Part shown: piece by piece, positions 22,586-33,410 of the stretch
Layout: the number at the start of each line of letters is the position of its first letter
Position numbering within the stretch: position 1 is the first letter of the stretch
Assembly (NCBI GenBank): GCA_007922225.1
Contig: ML679969.1
Location: forward strand, 13,947,999-14,011,998
DNA from: Emydura subglobosa
Lineage: Eukaryota; Chordata; Testudines; Chelidae
Direction of reading: 5' to 3'
DNA: 64,000 nt
The notes under the pieces: generated by a model
Told to the model about the DNA's origin: nothing
The model's input: the letters and a program-made list of their open reading frames with translations, nothing else
Databases searched by the model: none
Program-made: the position numbers and the translations under genes

Positions 22586-23237
22586 CACAAAACCTAATCA
22601 TGTCATACTGCACAAAGAGAGGGACGATGTAAATGTGAAATACCATTATGTCCTCCAAATCCTATAGTGCACACACAAGAGAGAAGAGGAAGGACATCTC
22701 TGCTCTGTGATATCTATCTAGAAGTGGCATGGTAGAGAGGTATTGCTTCCCTGGATCAATATTGACAGTCAGTTTTCCCCTGCTCTATTTATTCATTGCT
22801 GAAGGGGTTCCAGGTAGAAATTGAAGCAATCAAATCAGCACTTACTGTGTACATCTGGGGGGACTGAAAATTTTCAAAACGCCTCTCAATCCATTTTGCT
22901 AAACATGTTTGAGCCTGTCCCTAGTTGTCAATGGTGTTTCTGCTATTGTTTAATATTAATAATTCCTTATTTTATTACATAAATAAATACAGAGAGACAG
23001 ACGTATAAAAGCAATGCAATCCTTTCCTTCCTTTTAATACGCTTTCTCTGAAAACTAAACTTTTGCAGACCCTGTGGAGTATGTTCCTGGTTCTTTAAAA
23101 ATTCTCATATCTTACAGGAGAATTCCTGCACTGCATAAGTCATTCTATTGAATAGCACTGAGTTCTCGAGAAAACATTAAGACCCACCCTTCCAGCAGTA
23201 GTGAAACTGTTTTAAAGGGCCAGGACTGCATGTTAAG
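22586..23237. other. Non-coding sequence, no gene recognised
   Basis: AT-rich DNA without recognisable features. Confidence 0.55.
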
Positions 23238-23334
23238 TAAGACCCTGATCTAAGAGAGCACTTAATCATCTGCTTAATTTGACTTTGAGACTACACGCAT
23301 GCTTAAAATTATACACAGATGGATTAGGACCTAA
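23238..23334. repeat. Imperfect palindromic repeat, CACTTAA type
   Basis: The left arm has GACCCTGATCTAAG, GCACTTAATCAT and TGCTTAATTTGACTTTGAGA. The right arm has the complementary order GCATGCTTAAAATTATACAC and GGATTAGGACC. The arms match a widespread reptile and bird palindrome with GCACTTAAGCATGTGCTTAA-type arms. A second, shorter relative lies at 46511-46591. Confidence 0.55.
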
Positions 23335-24494
23335 GTTTCTCTCGTGATGTAGATCATAGTCACTCTAATGATGTTTGTATCTTAGTTTTAGAACAAAGAA
23401 CAATAAAGTGTCATACTACCGCCCAATCATCCTTGCGTTAACAGGTTATCTGCTGTACATTACAAATGGAAAAACAAACAGTGTCTGAGTAGGACTGAAT
23501 AAAATATTGCAAAACTTTACTTCTTTTAGCCTACTTTTGCTGTGTTGTTTTTTCCCATGGAATTTCGGTGAAGTGACTTCTGTCTTACAGATTGAGCGTG
23601 AAGTTATTCCCAGACTGCACAAACTACAGTTTTTAATCTTAACGATAGATTTAGTGACCGCCAAAGTGTAAAATAAACCACTGTGGCCCAATCAATCAAA
23701 TTTGCATAGTTTCGAGAAAGTATTTTTATGAGATTTTTATATCAAAATGTCTGTAATAGTAATAGATGTTTATTAGCCATCATAAAGCTGTTTGAATTTA
23801 ATATCTCTCTAAATAATACCAACAGCTTTAAAAGAAATCTCTAAAGCAAATGCAACTGCACCATAAACAGCCTGCAACATCAGGTTTAAAAGCTATTACA
23901 AGAACCCCAGAAGATTCATGGACTGTGCTATTACTTGGACGCTCTGTAGTGAATTGAAAAACATTGCAATTATGGTACAGAACCCTTCTAAAAACATATT
24001 ACCGAGTATTAATCAAGTGATAGCCTTTGTATTTCAGTGCAAAATACATACAGTCACTGTAAGCCTATCGTGTTAAAATGAATGGGTAGCAGAAGCTTCT
24101 AAAAAGTTTGGGCTAGCAGCTCAAATCCTTCTGACATATGGAGAAATCAGGCTGTAAATTTTATGAGATCAGGTTTATCCCAAAGACCTGCTCCTGTGAG
24201 GTGCTGAGGACTCTCATCTCAAATTGAATGTCCAAAGGGAGTTCAACACCTGTTTTTCCTGGTTTGGAGTGAGTTAGAAATTACTCCTAAGGTCAGTTTT
24301 TCTTCTGCATTATTTTGGATCTTCTAGTCCTGGACAAACCAGAGGGTCCAGAAGTGAAAAAATGTTGAGTGAGGGGAAGTGGATGTTTTTCCAGGGGGTG
24401 GGGTGGGGACAGCTTGTTGTTTTTCTGTGTTGTTTTTTTTCCTAAATATTTCTAAAAGTTTCCTCTAAATATTCAAGCAAAAGTTGTGGTTGGT
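23335..24494. other. Non-coding sequence, no gene recognised
   Basis: No gene is seen. A G-rich stretch at about 24388-24410 (GGGGGTGGGGTGGGGA) and a T-rich stretch after it are low complexity. Confidence 0.55.
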
Positions 24495-25060
24495 GTAGTG
24501 GAGAAAGAGAGCCTGGAGCACTGGGCCTGGCTGAGGCCTGGACCAGAGGCTGTGAACCAAAGTAAGGCCAGGTAATAAAGCAAATGTTTACAAGTTCACT
24601 GCCCAGTACCTGAACTTGGCCAAGTTGATACTAGTGCACTAAGCATTAGGTATTTATGTAAATATGTTCCAGCTAGCACAGATGCAACCCTGTCTAGCAC
24701 AAGATAAGATGGTTTGACAAAATAATGAACAGGGATGTTTTGTCCGAGACATCAGGCACAAGAGGAGGTAACAAACAGATGTCATGAAACACGTAAGCTG
24801 GTACGTAAGTTGTTTCTCCCAGTGTTTGTCTCAGTCTATAAATATCTGGGTACCTCGCCTCAACCCTTTGTCCAGCCTAGGAGGCAGCAGAAGGTCCTGC
24901 TGCTGACCGAGCTGCGTCCTTGCCACTGAGCAATCGCATTAGTGCACCTCTAGATATTGATCCAGGAAGCCAGTACAGTATCTTGAGGGCCATAAACCTG
25001 GTTGAGCGCCTTCACCACCGAACAGAGTCTGTGGCCTTTCCGGGCAGTCCTATCATGGTC
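24495..25060 (+). mobile_element. Probable solo LTR of an endogenous retroelement
   Basis: The sequence has LTR-like architecture: an A-rich U3-like part (GCAAATGTTTACAAGTTCAC, ACAAGATAAGATGGTTTGAC), a good TATA box TATAAATA at 24837-24844, then a less AT-rich R/U5-like part (CCTAGGAGGCAGCAGAAGGT, GACCGAGCTGCGTCC). I recognise the order from a dispersed turtle LTR. No gag, pol or env similarity lies on either side, and no second LTR occurs in the window, so it is best read as a solo LTR. The ends and the target duplication could not be fixed. The 64-codon frame at 24735-24929 is incidental. Confidence 0.5.
24837..24844 (+). promoter_or_regulatory. TATA box of the LTR-like element
   Basis: TATAAATA in the expected middle position of the LTR-like sequence. 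It would drive transcription rightward from about 24865-24875 if intact. There is no evidence that it is used. Confidence 0.4.
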
Positions 25061-27718
25061 TGCTGAGCTAGCTACCTCTGCAGAGCTGGGACCATGCGTG
25101 GAGAGAACACACATGCAAGCCCATTGACTCCAGTTGGGTCACCTTATTTTATTTGGACTTTTCTGCTGACCACAATCACAAATGGAGATGGTGGTGAGCT
25201 GCAAAGTTCAGAGACAAATTGCTCTAACGCCTCGGGGCGTTCAGAGTTGCTGCTCTGGTTCAGCCTGTCGTTCAGATGGGAGCCTGTAGTTTGGAACTGG
25301 ATCTGAATTTTCCCAGTGTTAAGGCCTGGGTCATTTCTTCTTTGTGTCTCTCAATGTGTCCATATTAAAAATGTACCAAGGTCCATGTTTATGTAAGTAG
25401 CACATGTTTATGTAAGTAGCAGCTTTCTCTCAGCATATGTTTTTGACTGAGGGAGTCTGTTTGTGGAAGAACATAGTTTTCTGTGTTTTTATGTAAGAAA
25501 CGATGAGTGTTGCAAAAACACACACACACTTGATGGAATTTTGTGCTTGGCTCTTTTAGCAAATGGCCGATGATAATTGGGAAGTTTTCACCATAGATGA
25601 ATAGACAGAGTTACTGGCTGGATCTGACCTGGTGGAGATGCTGCTGAGATGCCTGTTAGACCTCTCCTTGAACTGTGAAGACAGCTGCTAATCTCCCATA
25701 CTCTTGTTGGAGATGAAAACTAATAAAATGTTGTTTAGCGATACTGATGCAGTCTGAGGTCAGGGCCCCCCGAGAAGCAGTTGGTTTTTTGGGTAAATGT
25801 GGTCAGATCAAAGCATTAAAAAGAACAAGATGTTCAGATGACAGGAGGGCATGGACACATAGCAGGATAAGAGGAGATACTGTTTAGGCCTGCAGCTGTG
25901 GTTAGCTGACTGGAGTTCTGAAGGTAGCCTTCTCACAGGAGGGTAATGAACACTGCTTCAGAAAGAAAGTAACCATGCTGGCCGTCACAGTGAGAAGGAA
26001 ACATTGAAATTCTCTGTGCTTTCAGCACAGTCCATACAGAGTGAGCACAGACATTGCAGAGCTGCTGCTTCTTCAGAAACATGCGCAAGCTATGGCTTTG
26101 GCTGATCTGAACAGCCCAGGAGAACTGAGACCAAAAGGGGGATTCTTCTCAGCACAGCAGGGAATAAAAGAAAAGAAAAAGAGCAGACTTTTACTGTGAG
26201 TGCAAAGTTATAGGGCATCCTAGGCGTAAAGAATGCAAATGAAGTGTCATCCAGGCCAGGGAGGGACAGAGACTGGGAAAGAGATGTTTTGGGAAACAGG
26301 AAAAATTAAAATGTCTTGGAAATTTCAGTACAGATTTGACTGGTAATAAAGAAATGTCATAGTGGGCATTGTGTGTGGCTGGGGATAGAAGATGTGCTGT
26401 GCTGGCTAGTACCTATAGAACCTGACTGTCAAAGCTGGCGAACCTATAGATAAGGGGTCCTCCAGTTTGCAAGATGGCTCTGAATGTAACGCCAGATTCA
26501 GGGGGTCTGCTGGATGCTGTGTGTAATTTGGCAGATTATCATCATTACAGTTGTGTAGCGTCAGGTGTGTGTGAATGTATGATCTCTGCCTCAAGGATCT
26601 ACAGACTAGACTTGGACAGACAATGAGGAGTGTCTATGGCAGGGGAAGATATTGAAAGAAAGAGGGAAGAAAGGCCCCGTAAGTCTGAATTCATTTGAAG
26701 GCCCCAAAGTCCTGAAACCATTTACCGTTTATAGGAGGATAGGAAATGTGATATGCAGCAGGTGGGTAAAGCCTATAGAGATGAACTCCTGTGTGTATAA
26801 ATCTGCTGTCTTGGTCTTTTTCCATAAGAACAGGTGACCACTTATGGTGCTTTCTGACACCACCAAACAAGAATACTATGTAACAAAGGGAATCATTCAT
26901 TTAGCACAGTGAGTTATAAAATAAAAAACTGACTTGAGGAGAAACAATTCCAGGAGACAGCTAATGTGCTGCCTTATTGTGATAACAAGCTATGATCTCA
27001 GCTCAGGAGACCGGGGGGAAAGGGGGGTCGACGACAGTCTCAGTGTCCCAGAGAGTTTCCTTTCCATCAGAGAGAAACTAAATGTAAACACAGCAAAGAG
27101 GGCCAGGGGATTGGCTACTAGAAAACGCAACCGAGAGAAAGCCCAATGATTGTATAAGAGTATTAAAAACAGTGAGACTAGTTCTCATGCTAATGTGTTG
27201 TGTATGCTATGGGGAAACCCACAAACACCAGAGAAAAATCTGTGCTGTGTGTGTGCATGTATATTTTGTGTCCATATTTGTGTATCCATTTGTCAAGTCC
27301 ACAGGTATGTTTTAGAGCTGAGTGAACCTTTGTTCTTATGTTTTCCATGAATTTTCTCAAACTTTCATCGGTTTCAGCCTGCATGAGTCTTCATGCCCAC
27401 TGAATTTTAGAGTTTTGGCTTTTGATGAACTTCTATGGTTCAAAATAAAACTTATTAATTTCATTTAGTTCCATGCATTGCCTATGAGTTTCATAGAAAC
27501 CAAAAGGAAACAATAAAATCATAGTAACGGGAAATAATCCAGCCCACTCCATTTGTCTGTTTCATCCACTTGTTGTGTCCTGCACATGATAAGAATGCTC
27601 TTCTCAATGGTAATAGATGTTAAAAGGGAACTGGTGCAAAGGACAAATGATGAGGATAAAAACAACGTATTCTGGGCCTGCTCCTCCATTGCCCTGCACA
27701 TTGTAGAGTCATTTATAC
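25061..27718. other. Non-coding sequence, no gene recognised
   Basis: About 2.65 kb of DNA of moderate composition with many short frames but no domain. Apart from the 19-bp tandem duplication at 25384 and a short CA-run at about 25518, I see no repeat family. TTAGAGCTGAGTGAA at 27312 may start a very diverged TAGAGCT-type repeat. Confidence 0.55.
25384..25421. repeat. Perfect 19-bp tandem duplication
   Basis: CATGTTTATGTAAGTAGCA occurs twice back to back (25384-25402 and 25403-25421) with no mismatch. The event is therefore recent compared with the decayed repeats around it. Confidence 0.9.
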
Positions 27719-27929
27719 CAGCGATACTCAGACTGAGGCTCGCGAGCTGCAAGTGGGCCTTTAATGTCTCTTTGCAGCACGATATTAAAACACTGTGTGA
27801 TTTAATTATTAACTCATCTAACTTATTAACCAATCAGGATGCTTTTGCTAGGTTATTAACCAATTGTAGTTGATAAAATAATACTTGGTCAGTGTATTTG
27901 CTGTGAGAATAATATATATACACAGTCAT

Positions 27930-28000
27930 AGAAATTCCTCTAATAATGTTAACAACAGTACTTACAAAGGAGGAGACTGCACTTCACCTTAGGTATGTAA
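27930..28000. repeat. Direct repeat, copy A
   Basis: AGAAATTCCTCTAATAATGT, then GTTAACAACAGTACTTACAA, then GGAGACTGCACTTCACCTTA. It aligns without gaps to 28471-28541, about 540 bp to the right, with roughly four bases in five identical. Copy A lies inside the hAT borders and copy B outside. Confidence 0.75.
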
Positions 28001-28004
28001 TATA

Positions 28005-28330
28005 TAATAACAACAATAGAATTATATATATATATAAATAAATAAAATAAATATAGTTAAATATTTATTCCCCTAATGTATAAATATATACATACATTAT
28101 ATAAATACATAATATAAAAATATTTACATTGTCATATTATATTATATAATTATGTATAATATTTATACATTATATACATATAACATAATATCATATATAA
28201 TTAATTATACTTTGTTATTATGATTTATTTATTTGATAAATAAATTATAATTACAACATAATGTAATATTATATAATTATGTACAATATTTATACATTAT
28301 AAAAATACATACTATAAAAATAGTAAATGA
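28005..28330. repeat. Extremely AT-rich block with internal repeats
   Basis: Almost pure A and T, with TATATATATA and repeated phrases. ATATAATTATGTATAATATT (about 28143) recurs as ATATAATTATGTACAATATT (about 28272), each followed by TATACATTATA. The period is about 130 bp. Many segments are self-complementary. Confidence 0.8.
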
Positions 28331-28470
28331 AACAATGAATTCACACTACCATGGTTCTTTTGGGTAATGTTGATCACTAATTTGGCTCTTGATCCACTGA
28401 GGTCTGAGTATCACATAGTAGTAGTATCTGAATTTTTATCAAGAACTAGTGTGTTTGGTTTCAAGAATAA

Positions 28471-28541
28471 AAAATTCCCCTAATAAGGTTAACACCAATA
28501 CTTGGAAAGGAGGGGACTGCACTTCACCTTGGATACATAGT
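28471..28541. repeat. Direct repeat, copy B
   Basis: AAAATTCCCCTAATAAGGTT, then AACACCAATACTTGGAAAGG, then GGGGACTGCACTTCACCTTG. It is the partner of 27930-28000 and sits just upstream of a MIR-type SINE. Confidence 0.75.
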
Positions 28542-28812
28542 GACTGAGACAAAGGTAGATCTTATGATTATGGCATGACTGGGTCTCAGGAAATCTGAGT
28601 TCAGCTCCTGTCTGAGCTTGGGCAACTTGCTTGATTGCTCTATGACTCAGTTCCCCATTGGCAAAATTGGAATAGAAATACTTTCTTTCTCCCACCTTTT
28701 GTTTGCCTATTTAGGTTTTAAGCTGTTCAGGATAGAAACTCGCTCTTACTATGTGAATATTAGCACAGAGTGGCCTTGATCTTGGTTGGGGTCTCTTGAT
28801 TCTATCAGAAGA
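28542..28812 (+). mobile_element. MIR-type SINE with L2-like tail
   Basis: The head and core read CATGACTGGGTCTCAGGAAA, TCTGAGTTCAGCTCCTG, GAGCTTGGGCAACTTGCTTG and ATGACTCAGTTCCCCATTGG, which is the MIR-type order. The tail contains CTCTTACTATGTGAATATTA, then GGCCTTGATCTTGGTTGGGG. The same tail appears alone at 52480-52590. Such tails are how MIR-type SINEs borrow the L2 LINE machinery. The 68-codon minus-strand frame here is not a gene. Confidence 0.65.
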
Positions 28813-28824
28813 TAAATTAATAGG

Positions 28825-29228
28825 GTTGAATGGGAATTTTTTGACTAAACTTTTTTTTTTTTTTTTTTTTTTGGTTAGAAAATGCTGATTTGTCAAAGCC
28901 AAAACTTTTTGCAGGCGGGTTGGTTTCAGTGAATTTCTCAACTTTCAACATTTTTTTAAGAAGAGCTTTTCAAAATCGTTTAAACATTTCCTTTCAAGTG
29001 AAAAATTCTAGTTTTCCAGTTCAAAAATACTTTTCATTTGGAAATTTAAACTGATGGTAAAAATAAATAACTGCCCAAGCCATTTTGAAATTATGAAAAC
29101 GTCTTGATGGATCTGAAACAGTTGTTTTAACTTTTCATGTCAATACATTTTTTTTTTTTTTACTTTTTGTCCCAATTCAATCTTGAAAATTTGTGCAGGG
29201 CATCAAAACTGTTTCCCTCCTAGCTCTA
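28825..29228. repeat. AT-rich interspersed repeat ending in TAGCTCTA
   Basis: Blocks such as GAAAATGCTGATTTGTCAAA and TTTTTGCAGGCGGGTTGGTT match, in order, the copy at 46670-46870. The right border TCCTAGCTCTACC is the reverse complement of the TAGAGCTAG opening seen at 46670. It contains a T22 run (28851-28872) and a second T-run near 29149-29161. It is probably an ancient inverted-repeat element, and no coding capacity is seen. Confidence 0.55.
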
Positions 29229-30034
29229 CCATTTAACAACAATTGAATTAACCCTGGAGGTGTACCTTCCTGAACTATGCTCTGTCCATTCCTGTGAACA
29301 AGACAGGATAAACAATTTCAAACCCTTTGACTGATACCAGCCTTAGTTACAGTGATACAAACTGCCAGCTGGATGCAGTGTAAGTTTGGAGACATCTGAG
29401 ATTCAGATTTGGAGACTAACTCATATATAATACAAAAAAAGGGAAGAAAATGTAGCTGTCTGTGGTGTTTTCTGTGTTTCTCTGACAAGTAATAGATTAA
29501 TGCTTTCATTTGCCCTAGACTCAAATGAAAAACGATGACTCCTCCCCTTCCCCCAGCTTGCTCCACCGAAAGGCAGAAAACCATTGCTCCTACCAGAACC
29601 CACAATAGACAGTCTGAGATGTTAGCACTGCATCAGTCAGAAAGAGACATTTTTTTGGTAAAAAATGCAAGAAGCATGTAAGCAGTTGGAGACTATCTCC
29701 ATAGCCACTGTTGTTTTCTGTTGCCCCGGCCCATCTCATCAGCATGTAAATAGCTCACTACCTACAACGTCCAGACCTGCTCAACTATTTGTGATTGCCT
29801 CTCCCATTAGAGGCTGGAAGTTTGCAGAGACTAAAAGCCCGAATTCTACTGAAATTAATGGAGACTCTTCTTCTGTTCGAGTGGTCCAGGCCTCTATACA
29901 TGGAGCAAAGATAAGGTCACGAGTATTTTCCATGTGACAGGTGAGCAATTTAGCTGCTGACTGTAATTCCTATAGGTAGCACTTATCTTCTGAATCCAAG
30001 TATTAATCCTCATAGGCTCCCACTGTGATTTAGG
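29229..30034. other. Non-coding sequence, no gene recognised
   Basis: Unique-looking DNA. Two minus-strand frames at 29318-29605 and a plus-strand 90-codon frame at 29665-29937 have no domain. Weak similarity to the CATTGACTTCAATG palindromes around 29840 (ACTGAAATTAATGGAGAC) is noted. Confidence 0.5.
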
Positions 30035-30180
30035 TATAATTTCCATTTTGCAGGCGAGGCAATGACTTCCCCAAAGCTCCAGAAAGAATTAGTGGTAGAG
30101 GGAGGATTTAAATTCAGGAGTTCCTGATTCCCATTCCTGTGCTCAGACCACTGATCCAAGTTCCTCTCAATGTCCCTACC
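30035..30180 (-). mobile_element. MIR-type SINE, reverse orientation
   Basis: Reads CATTTTGCAGGCGAGGCAAT, then GACTTCCCCAAAGCTCCAGA, then TTCAGGAGTTCCTGATTCCC, then GTGCTCAGACCACTGATCC. In reverse complement this gives a tRNA-like head followed by the MIR core (columns equivalent to TTGCCC..GGTCA and CATTTTACAGATGAGG). Confidence 0.6.
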
Positions 30181-30875
30181 CTCTATGATTCAGGTTAGAC
30201 TACTTGATCAGTGGCAGCTACCTCTAAATTCCCCAAATAGTTTATAGTCTCATTCAATATTTATAGGCATTATTAGTATGAAGATTAAATGACACTATAC
30301 ACACCAGTGGCTTCCCGTTAAATATTATATTCCATCATGTCACTACATCTGAGGTGCAGCGGTACTGAGGCTATAAATCTCCAATCTACACGTCTTTATA
30401 AGAGTTTTGTTAAAAAATAAATGTACTGTCCAACTACAGCATTCATTTATCCAAATGAAATAACTTGTATTTAAAATATATTTTTTTTGTTTCTTCAAAT
30501 ATAGCCAAAGGTACTACTCCACCTTCTGGATTAGCGGCCAGTACTATTTCAATGTATAAATGAAGTTCTTTTTGATTTGCAAATAAAAAACATCTGAAAC
30601 CACTAACCAGCTTGGCTTTTATTTTTATGCCTATAAAAATGTCTGAACCATTTGTTTTTAAAATGTTCTAACGACAAAAAGTGCTCCTATGAGCTGATAT
30701 GTCCAAGTTTCAGTTGGAAGTGAACTTTTGTAGAGAGGAGTTACCATGTCCCAGAGTTTCAGATGGAGGGCTAACGGAGAATTCCACTTAAAAATAGCCT
30801 CTCTTTTCCTGTTTTCATCTAGATTTGTCATATGAGAACCTCAAAGTTCAGTTGAATTTGCATCCAGAAGTTCAA
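30181..30875. other. Non-coding sequence, no gene recognised
   Basis: AT-rich unique-looking DNA, including a T-run at about 30482. Nothing is supported. Confidence 0.55.
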
Positions 30876-30948
30876 GGGTGAAATCCTGGCCCCCATGAAG
30901 TCAATGGGATTTTTGTCATTGACTTTAATGGGGCCGGGATTTCATCCC
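30876..30948. repeat. Near-perfect 73-bp palindrome
   Basis: The left arm runs GGGTGAAATCCTGGCCCC, then CATGAAGTCAATGGGA. The right arm runs TCATTGACTTTAATGGGGCC, then GGGATTTCATCCC. The arms are about 33 bp each, pair with few mismatches, and are separated by a loop of about six bases. It would form a strong hairpin as RNA. Related palindromes lie at 33277 and 38791. Confidence 0.8.
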
Positions 30949-33276
30949 AGAAGTTTACCCCAGTATATTGAAGTTCTTTGCATTTTCAAGAGCACTCCAG
31001 TTCTTCCTGGACTGGTAGTGTCAGAGATATCGCAAGAACAAGCTTTTGTTACCGCATTTCTTGATTCCAGATGCAAACAGGATATCTTAATCTTCATTCC
31101 AGATGCAAACAGGAAGAACAAAGGTCCAAGGAACAAAGACAAATAACCAAAATTTCTTTTTTTTAACCTCCAAAGGTGGGGATTTTGGAAGAAGTTCAAG
31201 ATGGTTCTTATTTTATCTGAAAGATTTCATCAGTTATCCCTCTTCTAAGACCTTGACTATGATTTTTTTAAAAAACAATGGTTATAAACTGATTTAAACC
31301 CCAGTTTAAAGGTGGTTTCTTCTGACACAGGTTGAACGTTGTGTGCCAGGCAAAACACTTTTAAATGGTAAGGAAAACAATTTTCTAATAAGCACAGACC
31401 TAGTGTAGAAAAAGCAGACAGCTGTATCTTAAAAACCATACTTCTGTTTGCATTGTTTTTACCTGTTTTGTTACAAGAAGCATTTAAGGTTACTGTAAAT
31501 GTGAGAAAAAGTATTTAATATTTTTCCAATGTGTTTACTTTGTCGTTTTGGCAGCACTTATTGTACAGTCATATTCACTCTCTTCCCTGTTAGTCAGTTA
31601 ATCAGTTTCCCCTGTTGTTTGTAAGAGTCTTTCCTGCAGGAACAAGGGAGAGAGACAGGAAAATGTGTTTGTAAAACCACAGAAAAATGGCAGGGAAACT
31701 CTAGAGCAAATGTAATGACTTAAACTCCTTTTAATTCATTTTTTAAATGGATTAGGTTTCAAAGTGATTTACCACTCTTTTAAAAATGTTGTGTAGTCTG
31801 TACTGACCCAGGTACTGACTAGGTAAATCACACTTTCTCCATATTAGAAGAAATAATTTTTAACACATGGTTTGTTAACACAGGTTAAACACAGTACAGA
31901 TAAAGTCTCTGCAGCTTGAGAATGTGTTAGGATATTAATTGTGATGTAATGACTGTCAGTTCACACTTGTACAAACTTCTTATGAATGAAAGCTATTCTG
32001 AGAACTTTTCTTCATTCGTTCTTTCTGTCTGACTATGGTACCATCAAACTCAGTGTAAACTGTTGTAGGATTTGGCATTTATACAGTAATATGTCAAGAT
32101 ACAGTAGCTTTTTGTTCTAGACTTAAGATAAAGTATTCCTAAAAGAAATCAGTGCAAACCTTATTAAAGTTTTACGCTATTAAAATATAAATGGAATTTG
32201 AGTGTAGTTTGTTACATGGAGAGCTTAAAAAGAAGCAAATAGCATTTATTTGACTATATTGAGTTGCATCATATTTCGCCATGTGTATAATGCTCCCTTT
32301 GAAAAATAAAAATGATTGGATCATAAGGTAGTATCAGCAGATGCCCATAATATGGAAATATTAAAGTTACAAGGAAGATCAGGACTATAGAACATGGCTG
32401 TGCATAGACTTCTCAAGTAATTGTGTAATCAAGTGTGGTAAGGTGAAGTTGATCTCTCTTTAGGATGAAGATATATAAGAGGAATGTGTGTAAATTATTA
32501 AAATGCATACATGCACAAATCCCTTTTTAAAAAAGATAATGTTATATATGGAAAAGAGTCATGAGAGAAAAAAACTAACTTTTTTTTAATAACCTTGAGA
32601 TAAATCTGAGATGACACAATGCATATATATATGTTGAGTATTTTGATGTATACTTTTTGTTGTTTTTGTTTTATAGCATATCCCTAGAGAGAAAATGTGT
32701 TTTAAAATCTGGTCAGACTGATATTTTACACATAAGCATGCTATTTTTTCTCTTAAGCATATTGTTTTGCCTGAACACTGTTTATAACTACTTGTGTGAA
32801 GGCGCCCTCTATTGTTGGAAGATGGAATTTACTGTAATATGCAAATATCTTTTTGGCTTAGTTTAGTGAGTTTTAAAACTTAAAATAAAATGTACTTTTC
32901 CTCCTCAAAATGCTCTCCTCAAATGCTGCCAACTTTATTTGAACCTTAAAAACAAAAGCCAAACTCTTGTGTTTTCTGGCTGGCTCATAAATAATACAGT
33001 GCTTTGATTCATGCAGAATTTTATGCTTGTTTAAATAGCAGGCATGGTGCTGTATTTTCTTTAAAAACAAAATCAGTTCTAAAAATAATAATGCTTACCT
33101 GACAAAACAGATGACTGATGTGACTGTAATTATTTGTTGCATTGTAATTCTGTGTATAAAGAACCCAATTCTAGATTCAAATGCTACCCTATTGTTAACG
33201 TTCCCGTTAAGTAAAGTGGATTGCTCAGCTCTATAGATCTGACTTTTGCTCTGTGTTATAACTTTACCTTCAGGGA
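30949..33276. other. Non-coding sequence, no gene recognised
   Basis: About 2.3 kb of AT-rich DNA. It contains the spaced duplication at 31064 but no recognisable repeat family. A pyrimidine tract plus AG at 32655-32676 resembles a splice acceptor, but the frame after it has no known domain. Parts such as 32080-32330 look unique and could be conserved non-coding DNA. Confidence 0.55.
31064..31114. repeat. Spaced exact 19-bp duplication
   Basis: ATTCCAGATGCAAACAGGA occurs at 31064-31082 and again at 31096-31114, both copies identical, with 13 bases between them. Confidence 0.9.
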
Positions 33277-33347
33277 GCGAAATCCTGGATGTATTGAAGT
33301 TAATGGGAAATCTCCATTTGACTTCAACACAGGCAGGATTTCACCCC
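33277..33347. repeat. Imperfect 71-bp palindrome
   Basis: GCGAAATCCTGGATGTATTG, then AAGTTAATGGG, against CATTTGACTTCAACACAGGC, then AGGATTTCACCCC. It shares outer (GAAATCCTG) and inner (TTGAAGT.AATGGG) motifs with 30876-30948, so both belong to one palindrome family. This copy is more diverged. Confidence 0.7.
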
Positions 33348-33390
33348 AAGGTATGTGTGTATGTTTTTGTGGCTTTTTTGTTTGGTTGGG

Positions 33391-33410
33391 TTTTTTTTTG
33401 GGGGGGGGGG
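33391..33410. repeat. Adjacent T9 and G11 homopolymers
   Basis: Nine T are followed directly by eleven G. This low-complexity junction is prone to sequencing and polymerase error. The 102-codon minus-strand frame across it (33256-33564) gains a proline and lysine-rich stretch from the homopolymers. Confidence 0.85.

Larger units (their letters stand above)
27719..28416. mobile_element. hAT-type DNA transposon remnant with AT-rich interior
   Basis: The left end CAGCGATACTCAGACTGAGG continues into GCTCGCGAGCTGCAAG. The right end, read on the minus strand, gives TGATACTCAGACCTCAGTGG and then CAAGAGCCAAAT. The two share the GATACTCAGAC terminal repeat and a subterminal GGCTC motif, as in hAT elements opening CAGGGGTACTCAAAC. 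An 8-bp target duplication is not obvious (ATTTATAC on the left, AGTAGTAG on the right). No transposase frame remains. The interior holds an extreme AT-rich block (28005-28330). Confidence 0.55.

Noticed and set aside
24735..24929. 64-codon frame next to a TATA box, as a host gene
   Set aside because: It lies within an LTR-like repeat and has no recognisable protein.
28005..28330. CRISPR-like or satellite array
   Set aside because: The repeated phrases are irregular and AT-only, with no regular spacers; this is low-complexity DNA.
32655..32866. Possible exon: pyrimidine tract and AG at 32676 followed by an open frame
   Set aside because: The translation is hydrophobic and unrecognised, no donor site or partner exon was found, and such acceptor-like tracts are common in AT-rich DNA.
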